From assembly GCA_025350885.1 (NCBI GenBank), contig JANXXA010000399.1, positions 1 through 8,947 of the forward strand: a DNA stretch of 8,947 nt, written 5' to 3'. This document shows positions 1-6,265 of the stretch, one piece after another. The notes beneath the pieces were generated by a model. It was given only the letters and a program-made list of their open reading frames with translations, did not search any database and was not told the origin of the DNA. The DNA is from Phenylobacterium sp. GTDB taxonomy: Bacteria > Pseudomonadota > Alphaproteobacteria > Caulobacterales > Caulobacteraceae. Each line of letters opens with the position of its first letter. The first letter of the stretch is position 1. The translations under genes and the position numbers were made by a program.

Positions 1-892
1 GCGCCAGCTCCTCGCAGGCGTGGTGCAGGAAAGTGTCGCCGTCATCATTCGCCGGCCGGATGACATGCGCGGTCAGGGCGGTCTCGGTGGTGCTCATCGC
101 CCAGACGTGCAGGTCGTGGACCTCCTCGACGCCGGGCAGGGCGGCCAGCCAGGCGCGCACCTCGGCCACGTCGATGCCGCGGGGCGCCGCGTCCAGCGCC
201 AGGTTCACCGAATCGCGCAGCAGACCCCAGGTTCCGAACACGATGACGCCGGCGATCGCCAGGCTGAGCGCCGGATCGATCCACTTCAGCCCGGTCAGCG
301 CGATGACGCCGGCGCCGATGACCACCGCCACGGAGATCGCCGCGTCGCCGGCCATATGCAGAAAGGCGCCGCGGACGTTCAGATCCGCCTTGCCGCCGCG
401 CAGGAACAGCAGCGCGGTCGCGGCGTTGATCGCCACGCCGATCGCCGCGGTGATCATCACGATGCGGGTGGCGATCGGGCCCGGCTCAGCCAGCCGCTGG
501 ACCGATTCCGAAGCGATGGCGCCGACCGCCAGCAACAGGAACACCGCATTGGCCAGCGACGCCAGGATGGTGCCCTTGCGAAGGCCATAGGTGCGCCGGT
601 CGGTGGGTGCGCGCCGCGCCAGCACCGTCGCGCCCCAGGCCAGCAGCAGCGCCAGGACGTCGGAGAGGTTGTGGCCGGCGTCGGCCAGCAGCGCCATGGA
701 GCCCGACATAAAGCCGGTGGCGACCTCCACGACGACGAAGCCGGAATTCAGCGCCACGCCGATGGCGAACGCCCGGCCCATATCCGCCGGGGCGTGGTGG
801 CGGTGACCGCCGTGACTGTGACTGTGATCGTGACCGTGACTGCGGGCGCCGTGGTCGGACCCATGATCGTGGTGGTCGTGCGCGTGCGCCAT
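1..892 (-). CDS. Cation diffusion facilitator (CzcD/ZnT-like metal efflux transporter), 3' end cut by window edge
   Basis: Inner-membrane antiporter expected to export Zn(II), Co(II) or a similar divalent cation in exchange for protons. 297 codons are visible with no stop before the edge. CDF proteins of this type run to about 300-320 residues, so only the tip of the cytoplasmic C-terminal domain is missing. Residues 3-33 form a His-rich tail with 14 His. The membrane domain then carries HNLSD (H74, D78) in the second helix and HMAGD (H179, D183) in the fifth. This HD-HD set of metal ligands is typical of zinc/cobalt CDFs, as opposed to the DD-HD set of YiiP/FieF. The segment RRTYGLRKGTILASLANA (about 99-116) is a strong CzcD-type signature. 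The C-terminal part with GVEEVHDLHVWAMS fits the cytoplasmic CDF domain. The start ATG at 892 begins the His tail. It follows the acyltransferase stop by 31 bp, so the gene may share that transcript. I see no metal-regulator gene nearby. Exact metal unknown. Confidence 0.93.
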   Translation of the reverse strand, partial: MAHAHDHHDHGSDHGARSHGHDHSHSHGGHRHHAPADMGRAFAIGVALNSGFVVVEVATGFMSGSMALLADAGHNLSDVLALLLAWGATVLARRAPTDRRTYGLRKGTILASLANAVFLLLAVGAIASESVQRLAEPGPIATRIVMITAAIGVAINAATALLFLRGGKADLNVRGAFLHMAGDAAISVAVVIGAGVIALTGLKWIDPALSLAIAGVIVFGTWGLLRDSVNLALDAAPRGIDVAEVRAWLAALPGVEEVHDLHVWAMSTTETALTAHVIRPANDDGDTFLHHACEELA

Positions 893-923
893 CGGGCCTA
901 TGTCTCATCGCCCGCGCGCGGGA

Positions 924-1628
924 TCAATGCGGTCTGCGCCCGACCAGCGCCTCGGCCCGGCGGGTGGCGGCGGAAAGCCGCCCGGACCAGTCGGCGATCA
1001 GACCCGCGATGGCGGCCTCGTCGGCCTGGGGCGGGACGTACAGAGGGCCATCCCAGACCACGGCCCCGCGGCCGAACGGCGCGGCGAACATCACCTGGTC
1101 CCAGGTGTCGAACTGAAAGGCGGGCGCGGCGGCGATGCCGATCAGGAACACCGGCTGGCCGGACCGGCGCGCGATCTGCAGGGCGCCGGGGGCGATGACT
1201 TCGCCCGGTCCGCGCGGCCCGTCGGGGGTGACTACCAGGGCTCCGCCGCCGGCGACATGGGCCACCGCCTCGCGGAAGGCGGCGACCGCCTGGCGCGCCT
1301 TGGCGGTATCGCCGGGCTTGGCCGTCGAAATGCGGATCGCCGGAAACCGCGCCATGGCCAGCGCCCGGGCGATGAATTCGCCATCGGCGGAGGGGGAAAT
1401 CAGCGCCTTGGTCCGCTTGCGCCACCACTGCGGGGCAATCGCCAGGCAGAGCGGGATGCGGCCGTGCCAGAACAGGGCGACGGCGCCCGCCTGCCCCGCC
1501 AGCACCGGTTCGACGCAATCGAGGTTCTCGTGGCGCCAACGCACCGTCGCCAGGATCATGCGGATGTAGCCCCCCAGCAGCCAGCCGAGCAGGGTCTGCA
1601 CGGCGCGATGCCGCAACAGCCCCTTCAA
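924..1628 (-). CDS. DUF374 lysophospholipid acyltransferase-like protein (possible lipid A acyltransferase)
   Basis: 234 residues, the usual size for DUF374 proteins. Seen: a hydrophobic N-terminal stretch (about 11-28) that may anchor it to the inner membrane, FWHGR at 53-57 (probable acyltransferase His block), SPSADGE at 78-84, and TPDGPRGP at 134-141, the most diagnostic DUF374 motif. The family is related to glycerolipid acyltransferases and includes LpxJ of Helicobacter and Campylobacter, a late lipid A acyltransferase. In alphaproteobacteria, DUF374 genes often sit with waaA and lpxK. A role in acylating lipid A or another envelope lipid is therefore reasonable but unproven. The start is a TTG whose last two bases overlap the TGA of the upstream ABC exporter (TTGA). 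A perfect GGAGG lies 7 nt upstream, which decides the start. The next in-frame ATG (residue 24) would remove most of the anchor. Overlap with the exporter gene suggests translational coupling and a shared lipid task. Confidence 0.88.
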   Translation of the reverse strand: MKGLLRHRAVQTLLGWLLGGYIRMILATVRWRHENLDCVEPVLAGQAGAVALFWHGRIPLCLAIAPQWWRKRTKALISPSADGEFIARALAMARFPAIRISTAKPGDTAKARQAVAAFREAVAHVAGGGALVVTPDGPRGPGEVIAPGALQIARRSGQPVFLIGIAAAPAFQFDTWDQVMFAAPFGRGAVVWDGPLYVPPQADEAAIAGLIADWSGRLSAATRRAEALVGRRPH

Positions 1629-3409
1629 GCCGCCGCCTCCGCCGCACCGGCCTCCAGATTCTGACTCTGCGCCAGCCGCGCGTAGAGGCCGCGCGCGCGG
1701 ATCAGGCTGGCATGGTCGCCGGTCTCGACGATCCGGCCCTTGTCGATGACATAGATGCGGTCGGCGTTGCGCACGGTCGACAGCCGGTGCGCGATCAGGA
1801 TGGTGGCGCGGCCGGCCATCAGCCGCCGCAGCGCCGCCTGCACCTGGGCCTCGCTTTCGGTGTCCAGCGCGCTGGTGGCCTCGTCGAGCAGCAGGATCGG
1901 GGCGTCCTTGAGGAAGGCCCGGGCGATGGCGATCCGCTGGCGCTGGCCGCCCGACAGGCGGGCCCCGGCCTCGCCGACCTGGGCCTCGTAGCCGCCGGGC
2001 AGCGCCAGGATGAACTCGTGCGCCGCGGCCTCCCTCGCCGCCTGCTCGATCTCGCCATCGCTCGCCTGAGGCCGGGCGTAGGCAATGTTGGCGCGCACGC
2101 TGTCGTCGAACAGAAAAGGCTCCTGGGTGACCAGAGCGATCTGGTCGCGCAGGGACGGCAACGTCACCTCACGCAGGTCATGCCCGTCGATCAGCACCCG
2201 GCCGGCGGTGGGGTCGTAGAAGCGCGGGATCAGGTTGAGAATGGTCGATTTGCCGCCGCCCGACGGGCCGACCAGGGCCACGGTCTCGCCGCGATGCGCC
2301 TCGAAGGACACATCGCTTAGCGTCGGCGGGCCTTCGGGGCCGTAGGCAAAGCCCACATGCTCGAAGCCGATCGTCGCCTGACCCCTGGGCAGCGGATGGG
2401 CGCCGGGCTGCTCGCGCACCCGCGGCGCGATATCCAGCGTGCTGAACAGCCGGCGCGCCGCCGACATGCCCTCGGCGAACACCGTCTGCTGGTTGGCCAG
2501 CTGGCGCAGCGACTGCGACGCCATGCCGAGCGCGCCCATGAAGGCGACGAACGCGCCGACTGTCATGTGCCCGTGTTCGGAGCGCCAGCCGGCGTAGGCG
2601 ATCACCACCGCGGTGATCAGGGTCATCAGGAGTTCGGTGGCCGGCGCGGCATAGGCGCGCGCGTTGGCGCCCTTGGTCAGGTGGCCCTGGCGGCGGCGCA
2701 CCACCTGGTCGACGCGGGCCTCCTCGTAGCTTTCGCGGTTCTCGATCTTGACGATGCGCACGCCGTCCAGGCTTTCCATGATCGCGCTGGAAAGCGCCGA
2801 GGTCTCGGCCATGGCGCCCTTGGCGGCCTTGGTCGTGCGCCTGGAGAAGCGGCGCATGATCCAGCTGGCGGGCGGGGCGGCGACCACCACCGCCAGCGAC
2901 AGCACCAGATCGTTGGAGACCATGATGGTGATGGCCCCGATCACCGTCAGCAGGTGCTGGGTGTAGCTGATCACCCCGGCGGTGGCCGCCTCGCGGATCA
3001 GGCCCGCGTCATAGAGCACCGAGGACACGTAGGTTCCGGAATGCTGGCTGCGCAGCCGCGCCAGGTCGGCGCGGACGAGGCTGCCGAAAAGCTGCACCTG
3101 CACGTCGCCGACCACGGCGTTGCCGATGCGATTGACCAGCGACGCCTGGATCACCTGGGCGAGCGTCCGGCCGATGGCGTAGGCGGCGATCAGCGGCGGC
3201 AGGATCAAGAGCGCGCCCGCCTTGTGGTTGACCATCAGGTCGTTGGTCGCCGGCTCGAGGATCTGGATCAGCTTGGAGGAGAAGAACGCCACCAGGATCG
3301 CCGCGACCAGGGCGGTCAGCCAGCCCTTCCAGCGCGGCGCCATGTAGACCCGGGCCACCCGCCCGATCAGGGCGCGGGCGGAAAGCTCTGGCGGGGCGCG
3401 CTCGCTCAT
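1625..3409 (-). CDS. MsbA-type ABC exporter (fused membrane and ATPase domains), probable lipid flippase
   Basis: 594-residue half-transporter, the normal length for MsbA-like exporters that work as homodimers in the inner membrane. The membrane domain (about 28-325) has hydrophobic helices near 28-45, 65-90, 148-180 and 257-295. The ATPase domain follows, with Walker A GPSGGGKST (381-389), Q-loop Q429, signature LSGGQ (485-489), Walker B ILLLDE (505-510), D-loop SALD (513-516) and H-loop H541. All catalytic residues are present. MsbA relatives flip lipid A-core or other lipids, but closely similar proteins export peptides or drugs, so substrate assignment rests on the downstream overlapping DUF374 acyltransferase. 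The ATG at 3409 (MSERAPPEL) is chosen because the reading frame upstream crosses into the divergent phosphatase gene. No Shine-Dalgarno is visible ahead of it. The A-rich tail (AGAAEAAA) ends in the TGA that overlaps the next TTG. msbA itself is a possible but unproven name. Confidence 0.92.
   Translation of the reverse strand: MSERAPPELSARALIGRVARVYMAPRWKGWLTALVAAILVAFFSSKLIQILEPATNDLMVNHKAGALLILPPLIAAYAIGRTLAQVIQASLVNRIGNAVVGDVQVQLFGSLVRADLARLRSQHSGTYVSSVLYDAGLIREAATAGVISYTQHLLTVIGAITIMVSNDLVLSLAVVVAAPPASWIMRRFSRRTTKAAKGAMAETSALSSAIMESLDGVRIVKIENRESYEEARVDQVVRRRQGHLTKGANARAYAAPATELLMTLITAVVIAYAGWRSEHGHMTVGAFVAFMGALGMASQSLRQLANQQTVFAEGMSAARRLFSTLDIAPRVREQPGAHPLPRGQATIGFEHVGFAYGPEGPPTLSDVSFEAHRGETVALVGPSGGGKSTILNLIPRFYDPTAGRVLIDGHDLREVTLPSLRDQIALVTQEPFLFDDSVRANIAYARPQASDGEIEQAAREAAAHEFILALPGGYEAQVGEAGARLSGGQRQRIAIARAFLKDAPILLLDEATSALDTESEAQVQAALRRLMAGRATILIAHRLSTVRNADRIYVIDKGRIVETGDHASLIRARGLYARLAQSQNLEAGAAEAAA
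1636..1640 (-). promoter_or_regulatory. Shine-Dalgarno GGAGG for the TTG-started DUF374 gene
   Basis: GGAGG on the minus strand, inside the last codons of the ABC exporter gene, 7 nt ahead of the TTG at 1628. It is the clearest ribosome binding site seen at any start in this window and supports a non-ATG start overlapping the upstream stop. Confidence 0.65.
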
Positions 3410-3438
3410 GGGGTTGGCGTCGTCCGATGCGGGGCCGG

Positions 3439-3444
3439 AGTCAA
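3439..3444 (-). promoter_or_regulatory. Possible -35 box (TTGACT) for the ABC exporter operon
   Basis: TTGACT on the minus strand in the 84-bp gap between divergent genes. With usual spacing the -10 box would fall near 3416-3421, where the sequence (GACGCC) is a poor match. Transcription would then start at or next to the exporter ATG. Weak call based on one good hexamer. Confidence 0.22.
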
Positions 3445-3493
3445 GAACGGCTGCGGCTTCCGTCAGGGCCGTGGAGGTCCTAGGTAGGGCGCG

Positions 3494-4177
3494 ATGACCG
3501 CCACGCCAACCGCTCCGCGATTCGATCTCGCCACGCCGGGCGGGCGGCTGCGGACCTATGCCGACTATCTGTGGAATGACCATGCCTACCTGCGGCTGGG
3601 ATTCCAGAATGCGCACTGGATCTCCGAGGACCTGGTGCGCACCAACCAGCCGTGGCCGCACCAGCTGGCGGCCTGGAAGGCGCGCGGCATCCGCACCATC
3701 GTCAACCTGCGCGGTGGCTTCGATGCGAGCTTCCATGCGCTGGAGAAGGACGCCTGCGGCCGGCTGGACCTTGCGATGGTCAATTTCACAGTTACCTCGC
3801 GCGAGGTCCCCAGCCGCGAGCAGATGCATGGCGCCAAGGCGCTGTTCGACACCATCGCCTACCCGGCGCTGATCCATTGCAAGTCGGGCGCGGACCGGGC
3901 GGGGATCATCAGCGTGCTCTACATGCACCTGCGCCAGGGGCTCCCGATCCGCGAAGCCCTGGATCAGCTCTCCCTGCGCTATCTGCACGTGAAGCAGGGC
4001 AAGACCGGGGTGCTGGACTATGTCTTCGAGCGCTACCTGGCTGAGGGCGAGCCCGCCGGTATGGGGTTCCTGGAATGGGTCGACAGCCCGCTCTACGACC
4101 CCGCCCGGATGAAGGCCGAGTTTCGCGCCGGCATGCTGGGCGCGCTGCTGACCGAGCGGCTGCTGCGGCGCGAGTAG
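3494..4177 (+). CDS. Tyrosine / dual-specificity protein phosphatase-like protein
   Basis: 227 residues, the only plus-strand gene. The signature HCKSGADRAG (128-137) is the CX5R phosphatase loop, with nucleophile C129 and phosphate-binding R135. IVNLRG at 69-74 matches the strand typical of dual-specificity-like bacterial phosphatases. Residues 93-113 (around VNFTVTSREVPSREQM) occupy the place of the mobile general-acid loop. No Asp there is an obvious general acid, so the acid is unassigned. The family hydrolyses phosphate from Tyr/Ser/Thr in proteins, and some members act on phosphoinositides or other small phosphoesters. No signal peptide or membrane helix is seen, so the protein is probably cytoplasmic. 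The start ATG at 3494 is preceded by a purine-rich AGGTAGGG. A GGAGG lies further upstream at 3473-3477. The gene is divergent from the ABC exporter and convergent with the ELM1 gene, with a 4-bp gap. Substrate unknown. Confidence 0.87.
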   Translation: MTATPTAPRFDLATPGGRLRTYADYLWNDHAYLRLGFQNAHWISEDLVRTNQPWPHQLAAWKARGIRTIVNLRGGFDASFHALEKDACGRLDLAMVNFTVTSREVPSREQMHGAKALFDTIAYPALIHCKSGADRAGIISVLYMHLRQGLPIREALDQLSLRYLHVKQGKTGVLDYVFERYLAEGEPAGMGFLEWVDSPLYDPARMKAEFRAGMLGALLTERLLRRE

Positions 4178-4181
4178 CTCG

Positions 4182-5174
4182 TCACGGGGCCAGATGTCCG
4201 AGACGGCGCGCCAGCAGGCCCCGCACCGCCTCGGCCGCCGTCAGCGTGGCGTCGATCCCGGCGAGGCGGTGCGCCGGCGGTGCGGCGCCAAGCCGGGCCA
4301 CCAGGGCCCTGTCCAGCAGATGATCGATGAACCGACCGTGCCGGCGTCCGGAGGTCAGACCGAAGATCCACACCGGCGCCCGGGTGGCCAGCGCCTCGGA
4401 GATCATCGAGATGCTGTCGCTGGTGACCACCAGCTCATCGGCCAGGGCCAGGATCGGCAGATAGGGATTGGGCGCAGCGCCGTCCCAAAGAAACGCGCAG
4501 GGCGAACGGGCGTAACGCGCTCGCAGCACGGCGATCGCCTCGGATGAGGACCGGCGCGAGGGTGTGATCAGCAGCGAACCCCGGCTTTGCGTCTGCCAGG
4601 CGTCCAGTTGCGCGATCAGCCGTTCGGCGTCGGCCCCGGTGAACCGATTGCGTCGTGTCGAGCCGCCGACGAGAACGCCGCGCCAGGGACGAGGCAGGCC
4701 GACGAAGCGCGGATCGCCTCCGGCCGCGGCCTGCGCCAGCGCTTCGGGCCGCACGCCATGCATCGCGGTATCGATGCTCAGCACCTCGGCGCCCTGGGCG
4801 CGATCATGCGGCATCGCAACCACCAGGTCGAAGGCGCCCGGTGCGGGGGGGCGCTGAATGTGCACGCAGATCATCGCAGCCCGGTTGCGGCGACGAATGG
4901 CCAAGGCCGCCAGGCCGGCGCGACGCCCGCAGCTGATCAGCACATCTGGCCAGGGCGGCGCGAGGCGGCCCTCAAGCCCGGTGATCCCTGCCAGGCTCAG
5001 GCTGAAGATGGACGGCGGCGCCAGGGCCCAGAGCCGGTTGACGGCGACAGTCTTTGCCTCCGCGTCGGGGCAGAGTTCGGCGGCCAGGCCTGCCGCCTGG
5101 TGGCGGCTGCCGACCTCTCCGGTGGTTATCGACCAGACCCTGAGCGCGCTCTCAGGCCAGTGTCCCGCGTTCAT
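4182..5174 (-). CDS. Mitochondrial fission ELM1-family protein (bacterial, GT-B-like fold)
   Basis: 330 residues matching the bacterial branch of the ELM1 family (DUF1022). Seen: RVWSITTGEVGSRHQAAGLA (12-31) near the N-terminus, LISCGRRAG (79-87), the central block VHIQRPP...FDLVVAMPHDR (104-125), VGGSTRRNRF (169-178), and near the C-terminus TSDSISMISEA (251-261), then a basic GRRHGRF (276-282). The plant member ELM1 recruits DRP3 in mitochondrial fission, but bacteria lack that machinery. The Rossmann-like layout and TSDS-type motif resemble GT-B glycosyltransferases such as MurG/LpxB, so a glycosyltransferase-like role at the envelope is plausible. The bacterial function is not known to me. 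ATG at 5174 overlaps the TGA of the upstream oxygenase gene (ATGA). A start at 5231 would add 19 residues of low-complexity sequence with no ribosome binding site, so I prefer 5174. Confidence 0.87.
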   Translation of the reverse strand: MNAGHWPESALRVWSITTGEVGSRHQAAGLAAELCPDAEAKTVAVNRLWALAPPSIFSLSLAGITGLEGRLAPPWPDVLISCGRRAGLAALAIRRRNRAAMICVHIQRPPAPGAFDLVVAMPHDRAQGAEVLSIDTAMHGVRPEALAQAAAGGDPRFVGLPRPWRGVLVGGSTRRNRFTGADAERLIAQLDAWQTQSRGSLLITPSRRSSSEAIAVLRARYARSPCAFLWDGAAPNPYLPILALADELVVTSDSISMISEALATRAPVWIFGLTSGRRHGRFIDHLLDRALVARLGAAPPAHRLAGIDATLTAAEAVRGLLARRLGHLAP

Positions 5175-5791
5175 CCGGGCGGCCGGACCTTGCTCAGCGC
5201 CGAGAGGCGATGGCGCAAGCCGCCGATCCATGACGCGCGGGTGGAACGCAGGTAGTTAAGCTGCAAAACCTTGCGTGGTCCCACATAGCGGCTGTGGCCG
5301 TGCCAGGATTGGTCCGAGCGGCGGAATGCGACCAGCGATCCCATCCCGGCGGGAATTTCCACGGCTTGCGAATCGAAGCCTGAGCGGGCGCGCAGCAGGC
5401 GAAGCTGACCTTCGCCGCCCACCCAGTCGCGGTTCAGGTAGAGCAGCAGGGAGATGATCTTGGTCCTGGAATCGGTATGGACCTTTCCGTCCCGCTCCGA
5501 ACAGTGACCGCGCAGCGTCACCAGCGTCGGCCGATCACGCAGGTCGATGGCGAACACCCGCTCGACGACCCGCTTGAACCGCTCGGACTCCAGGTCGGCG
5601 ATCAGCGCCTTCAACGCCGGCCCCGGGCGGGCGTCCGACAGCGAATAGGAGCCGGAATCACGAATGTCCGGATAGTCCGCCCAGACGGCGGCCGCACAGT
5701 CCGCGGACAACGCGTTGCCGACATGGAAATGCTCAAACGGGTCACGCCGCAGCACTGCGGATTCAAGGATTTGCCAGTTCAGGCCATTCAT
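5171..5791 (-). CDS. 2-oxoglutarate/Fe(II)-dependent oxygenase
   Basis: 206 residues from the chosen start. The HTD triad at 105-107 (in DGKVHTDSRT) supplies two iron ligands. SWHGH at 163-166 supplies the distal His (H164 most likely), and R173, nine residues later, is placed to bind the 2-oxoglutarate carboxylate, as in prolyl-4-hydroxylase-like enzymes. ISLLLYLN (113-120) and GGEGQL (125-130) match the jelly-roll core of this superfamily. It should couple 2-oxoglutarate decarboxylation to hydroxylation of an unknown substrate in the cytoplasm. Members of this group are often found among surface-polysaccharide genes. Here the gene overlaps an ELM1-family gene, so a sugar, lipid or protein of the envelope is a guess. 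Start: ATG at 5791 (MNGLNWQI) has AAGG 7 nt upstream. In-frame ATG 5821 and GTG 5827 are possible but have no better ribosome site and add a basic, variable-looking stretch. A 123-bp gap separates it from the DUF4170 gene. Confidence 0.85.
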   Translation of the reverse strand: MNGLNWQILESAVLRRDPFEHFHVGNALSADCAAAVWADYPDIRDSGSYSLSDARPGPALKALIADLESERFKRVVERVFAIDLRDRPTLVTLRGHCSERDGKVHTDSRTKIISLLLYLNRDWVGGEGQLRLLRARSGFDSQAVEIPAGMGSLVAFRRSDQSWHGHSRYVGPRKVLQLNYLRSTRASWIGGLRHRLSALSKVRPPG

Positions 5792-5914
5792 CGCTTTGCC
5801 TTGGGCGCGCCCCCGCGCCATGCTCACGTTGCAATGACGACACAGACCACGGCTGCCCTCAGCAGGTCTTCAACAATCTGATGGGCGACAGCGGTTTTTG
5901 CCCGGCGGGCGTCG

Positions 5915-6190
5915 TCAGTGCGGGTGGCCGGCGCTGTCTGAACCGCCGCCCTTGGAGTCTCTTCCCTCGGACTGGGGGTCAAGCAGCCGGTGCGCGTGGA
6001 TGATGAAATAGCGCATCAGGGCGTTGTCGACGGTCGATTGGGCCTTGCCGCGCCAGGCGGCCAGCGCTTCCTGATAGTTCGGGTAGGCGCCGGCCAGATC
6101 GACATTGGCCAGGTCCTTGAACTCCGCGGGCCCCTCGAGGCTCTTCAGTTCGCCGCCGATAACCAGGTGAAGCAGCTGTTTGTCGGGCAT
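5915..6190 (-). CDS. DUF4170 domain-containing small protein
   Basis: 91 residues. The core (about 5-72) matches the alphaproteobacterial DUF4170 family: LLHLVIGGEL (6-15), an acidic FKDL..VDLAGAYPNYQEALAAWRGKAQ segment (24-51) and the diagnostic YFIIHAHRLLDP (61-72). The tail (73-91) is a polar, Gly/Ser/His-rich run that looks disordered. No function is established. The family is commonly found next to pmbA, cysQ-like phosphatase genes and lipid A genes (DUF374, waaA, lpxK) in alphaproteobacteria, which fits its place just after pmbA here. No membrane helix or signal peptide. The start ATG at 6190 has no recognisable Shine-Dalgarno. A promoter-like pair of boxes and a dyad lie just upstream, so it may be transcribed separately from pmbA. 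Confidence 0.85.
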   Translation of the reverse strand: MPDKQLLHLVIGGELKSLEGPAEFKDLANVDLAGAYPNYQEALAAWRGKAQSTVDNALMRYFIIHAHRLLDPQSEGRDSKGGGSDSAGHPH

Positions 6191-6203
6191 GATCTGGGCT
6201 CGT

Positions 6204-6223
6204 AACAGGTGAAACGATCTGTT
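6204..6223. promoter_or_regulatory. 20-bp imperfect dyad (AACAGRT N6 ATCTGTT) upstream of DUF4170
   Basis: Plus-strand AACAGGT (6204-6210) and ATCTGTT (6217-6223) form an inverted repeat with one mismatch in seven and a 6-bp spacer, ending 13 bp before the DUF4170 start codon. It is AT-richer than its surroundings. It lies where the start of the transcript would be if the boxes at 6229-6257 are a promoter, the usual place for a repressor operator. No regulator is identified. Confidence 0.35.
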
Positions 6224-6228
6224 GGTTT

Positions 6229-6257
6229 GCGATAGGCCGGCGCAGGGCGCGGATCAA
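6229..6257 (-). promoter_or_regulatory. Candidate sigma-70-like promoter for DUF4170
   Basis: On the minus strand, TTGATC (6257-6252) and TATCGC (6234-6229) are spaced by exactly 17 bp in the 75-bp gap after the pmbA stop. Predicted start near 6222, giving a leader of about 32 nt. The -35 matches TTGACA at four of six bases, but the -10 matches only in TAT, so this is a weak to moderate call. Confidence 0.33.
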
Positions 6258-6265
6258 CCTGGGAG

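Noticed and set aside
242..314. Repeated GATGACGCCGGCG at about 242 and 302
   Set aside because: Both copies encode similar hydrophobic helix residues (AGVI) in the CDF gene. Codon-level coincidence rather than a repeat element.
20..1198. 392-residue plus-strand ORF antisense to the CDF and acyltransferase genes
   Set aside because: Arg/Gly/His/Gln-rich translation with no recognisable motif. It is the mirror of two well-supported minus-strand genes and is a high-GC shadow.
2357..3487. 376-residue plus-strand ORF antisense to the ABC exporter
   Set aside because: Composition is biased (His, Arg, Asp, Gly) with no domain pattern. The opposite strand encodes an exporter with every catalytic motif intact.
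3410..3988. Upstream extension of the ABC exporter reading frame to position 3988
   Set aside because: It overlaps the opposite-strand phosphatase gene, has no ABC-family sequence, and the natural exporter N-terminus begins at the ATG at 3409.
4171..4181. CGAG-TAG-CTCG inverted repeat at the convergent stop codons as a shared terminator
   Set aside because: Stem of only 4 bp with a 3-nt loop and no T-run on either side. Too weak to call a terminator.
5175..5231. Longer ELM1 start at ATG 5231
   Set aside because: Adds 19 low-complexity residues inside the oxygenase coding region with no ribosome site. ATG 5174 gives a standard ATGA overlap and a family-like N-terminus.
5828..5914. GCCCGGCGGGC palindrome next to a T5 run (about 5895-5910) as a terminator after DUF4170
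   Set aside because: On the strand of transcription the run is A, not T, and the stem is only 4 bp with a 3-nt loop, so it does not fit an intrinsic terminator.
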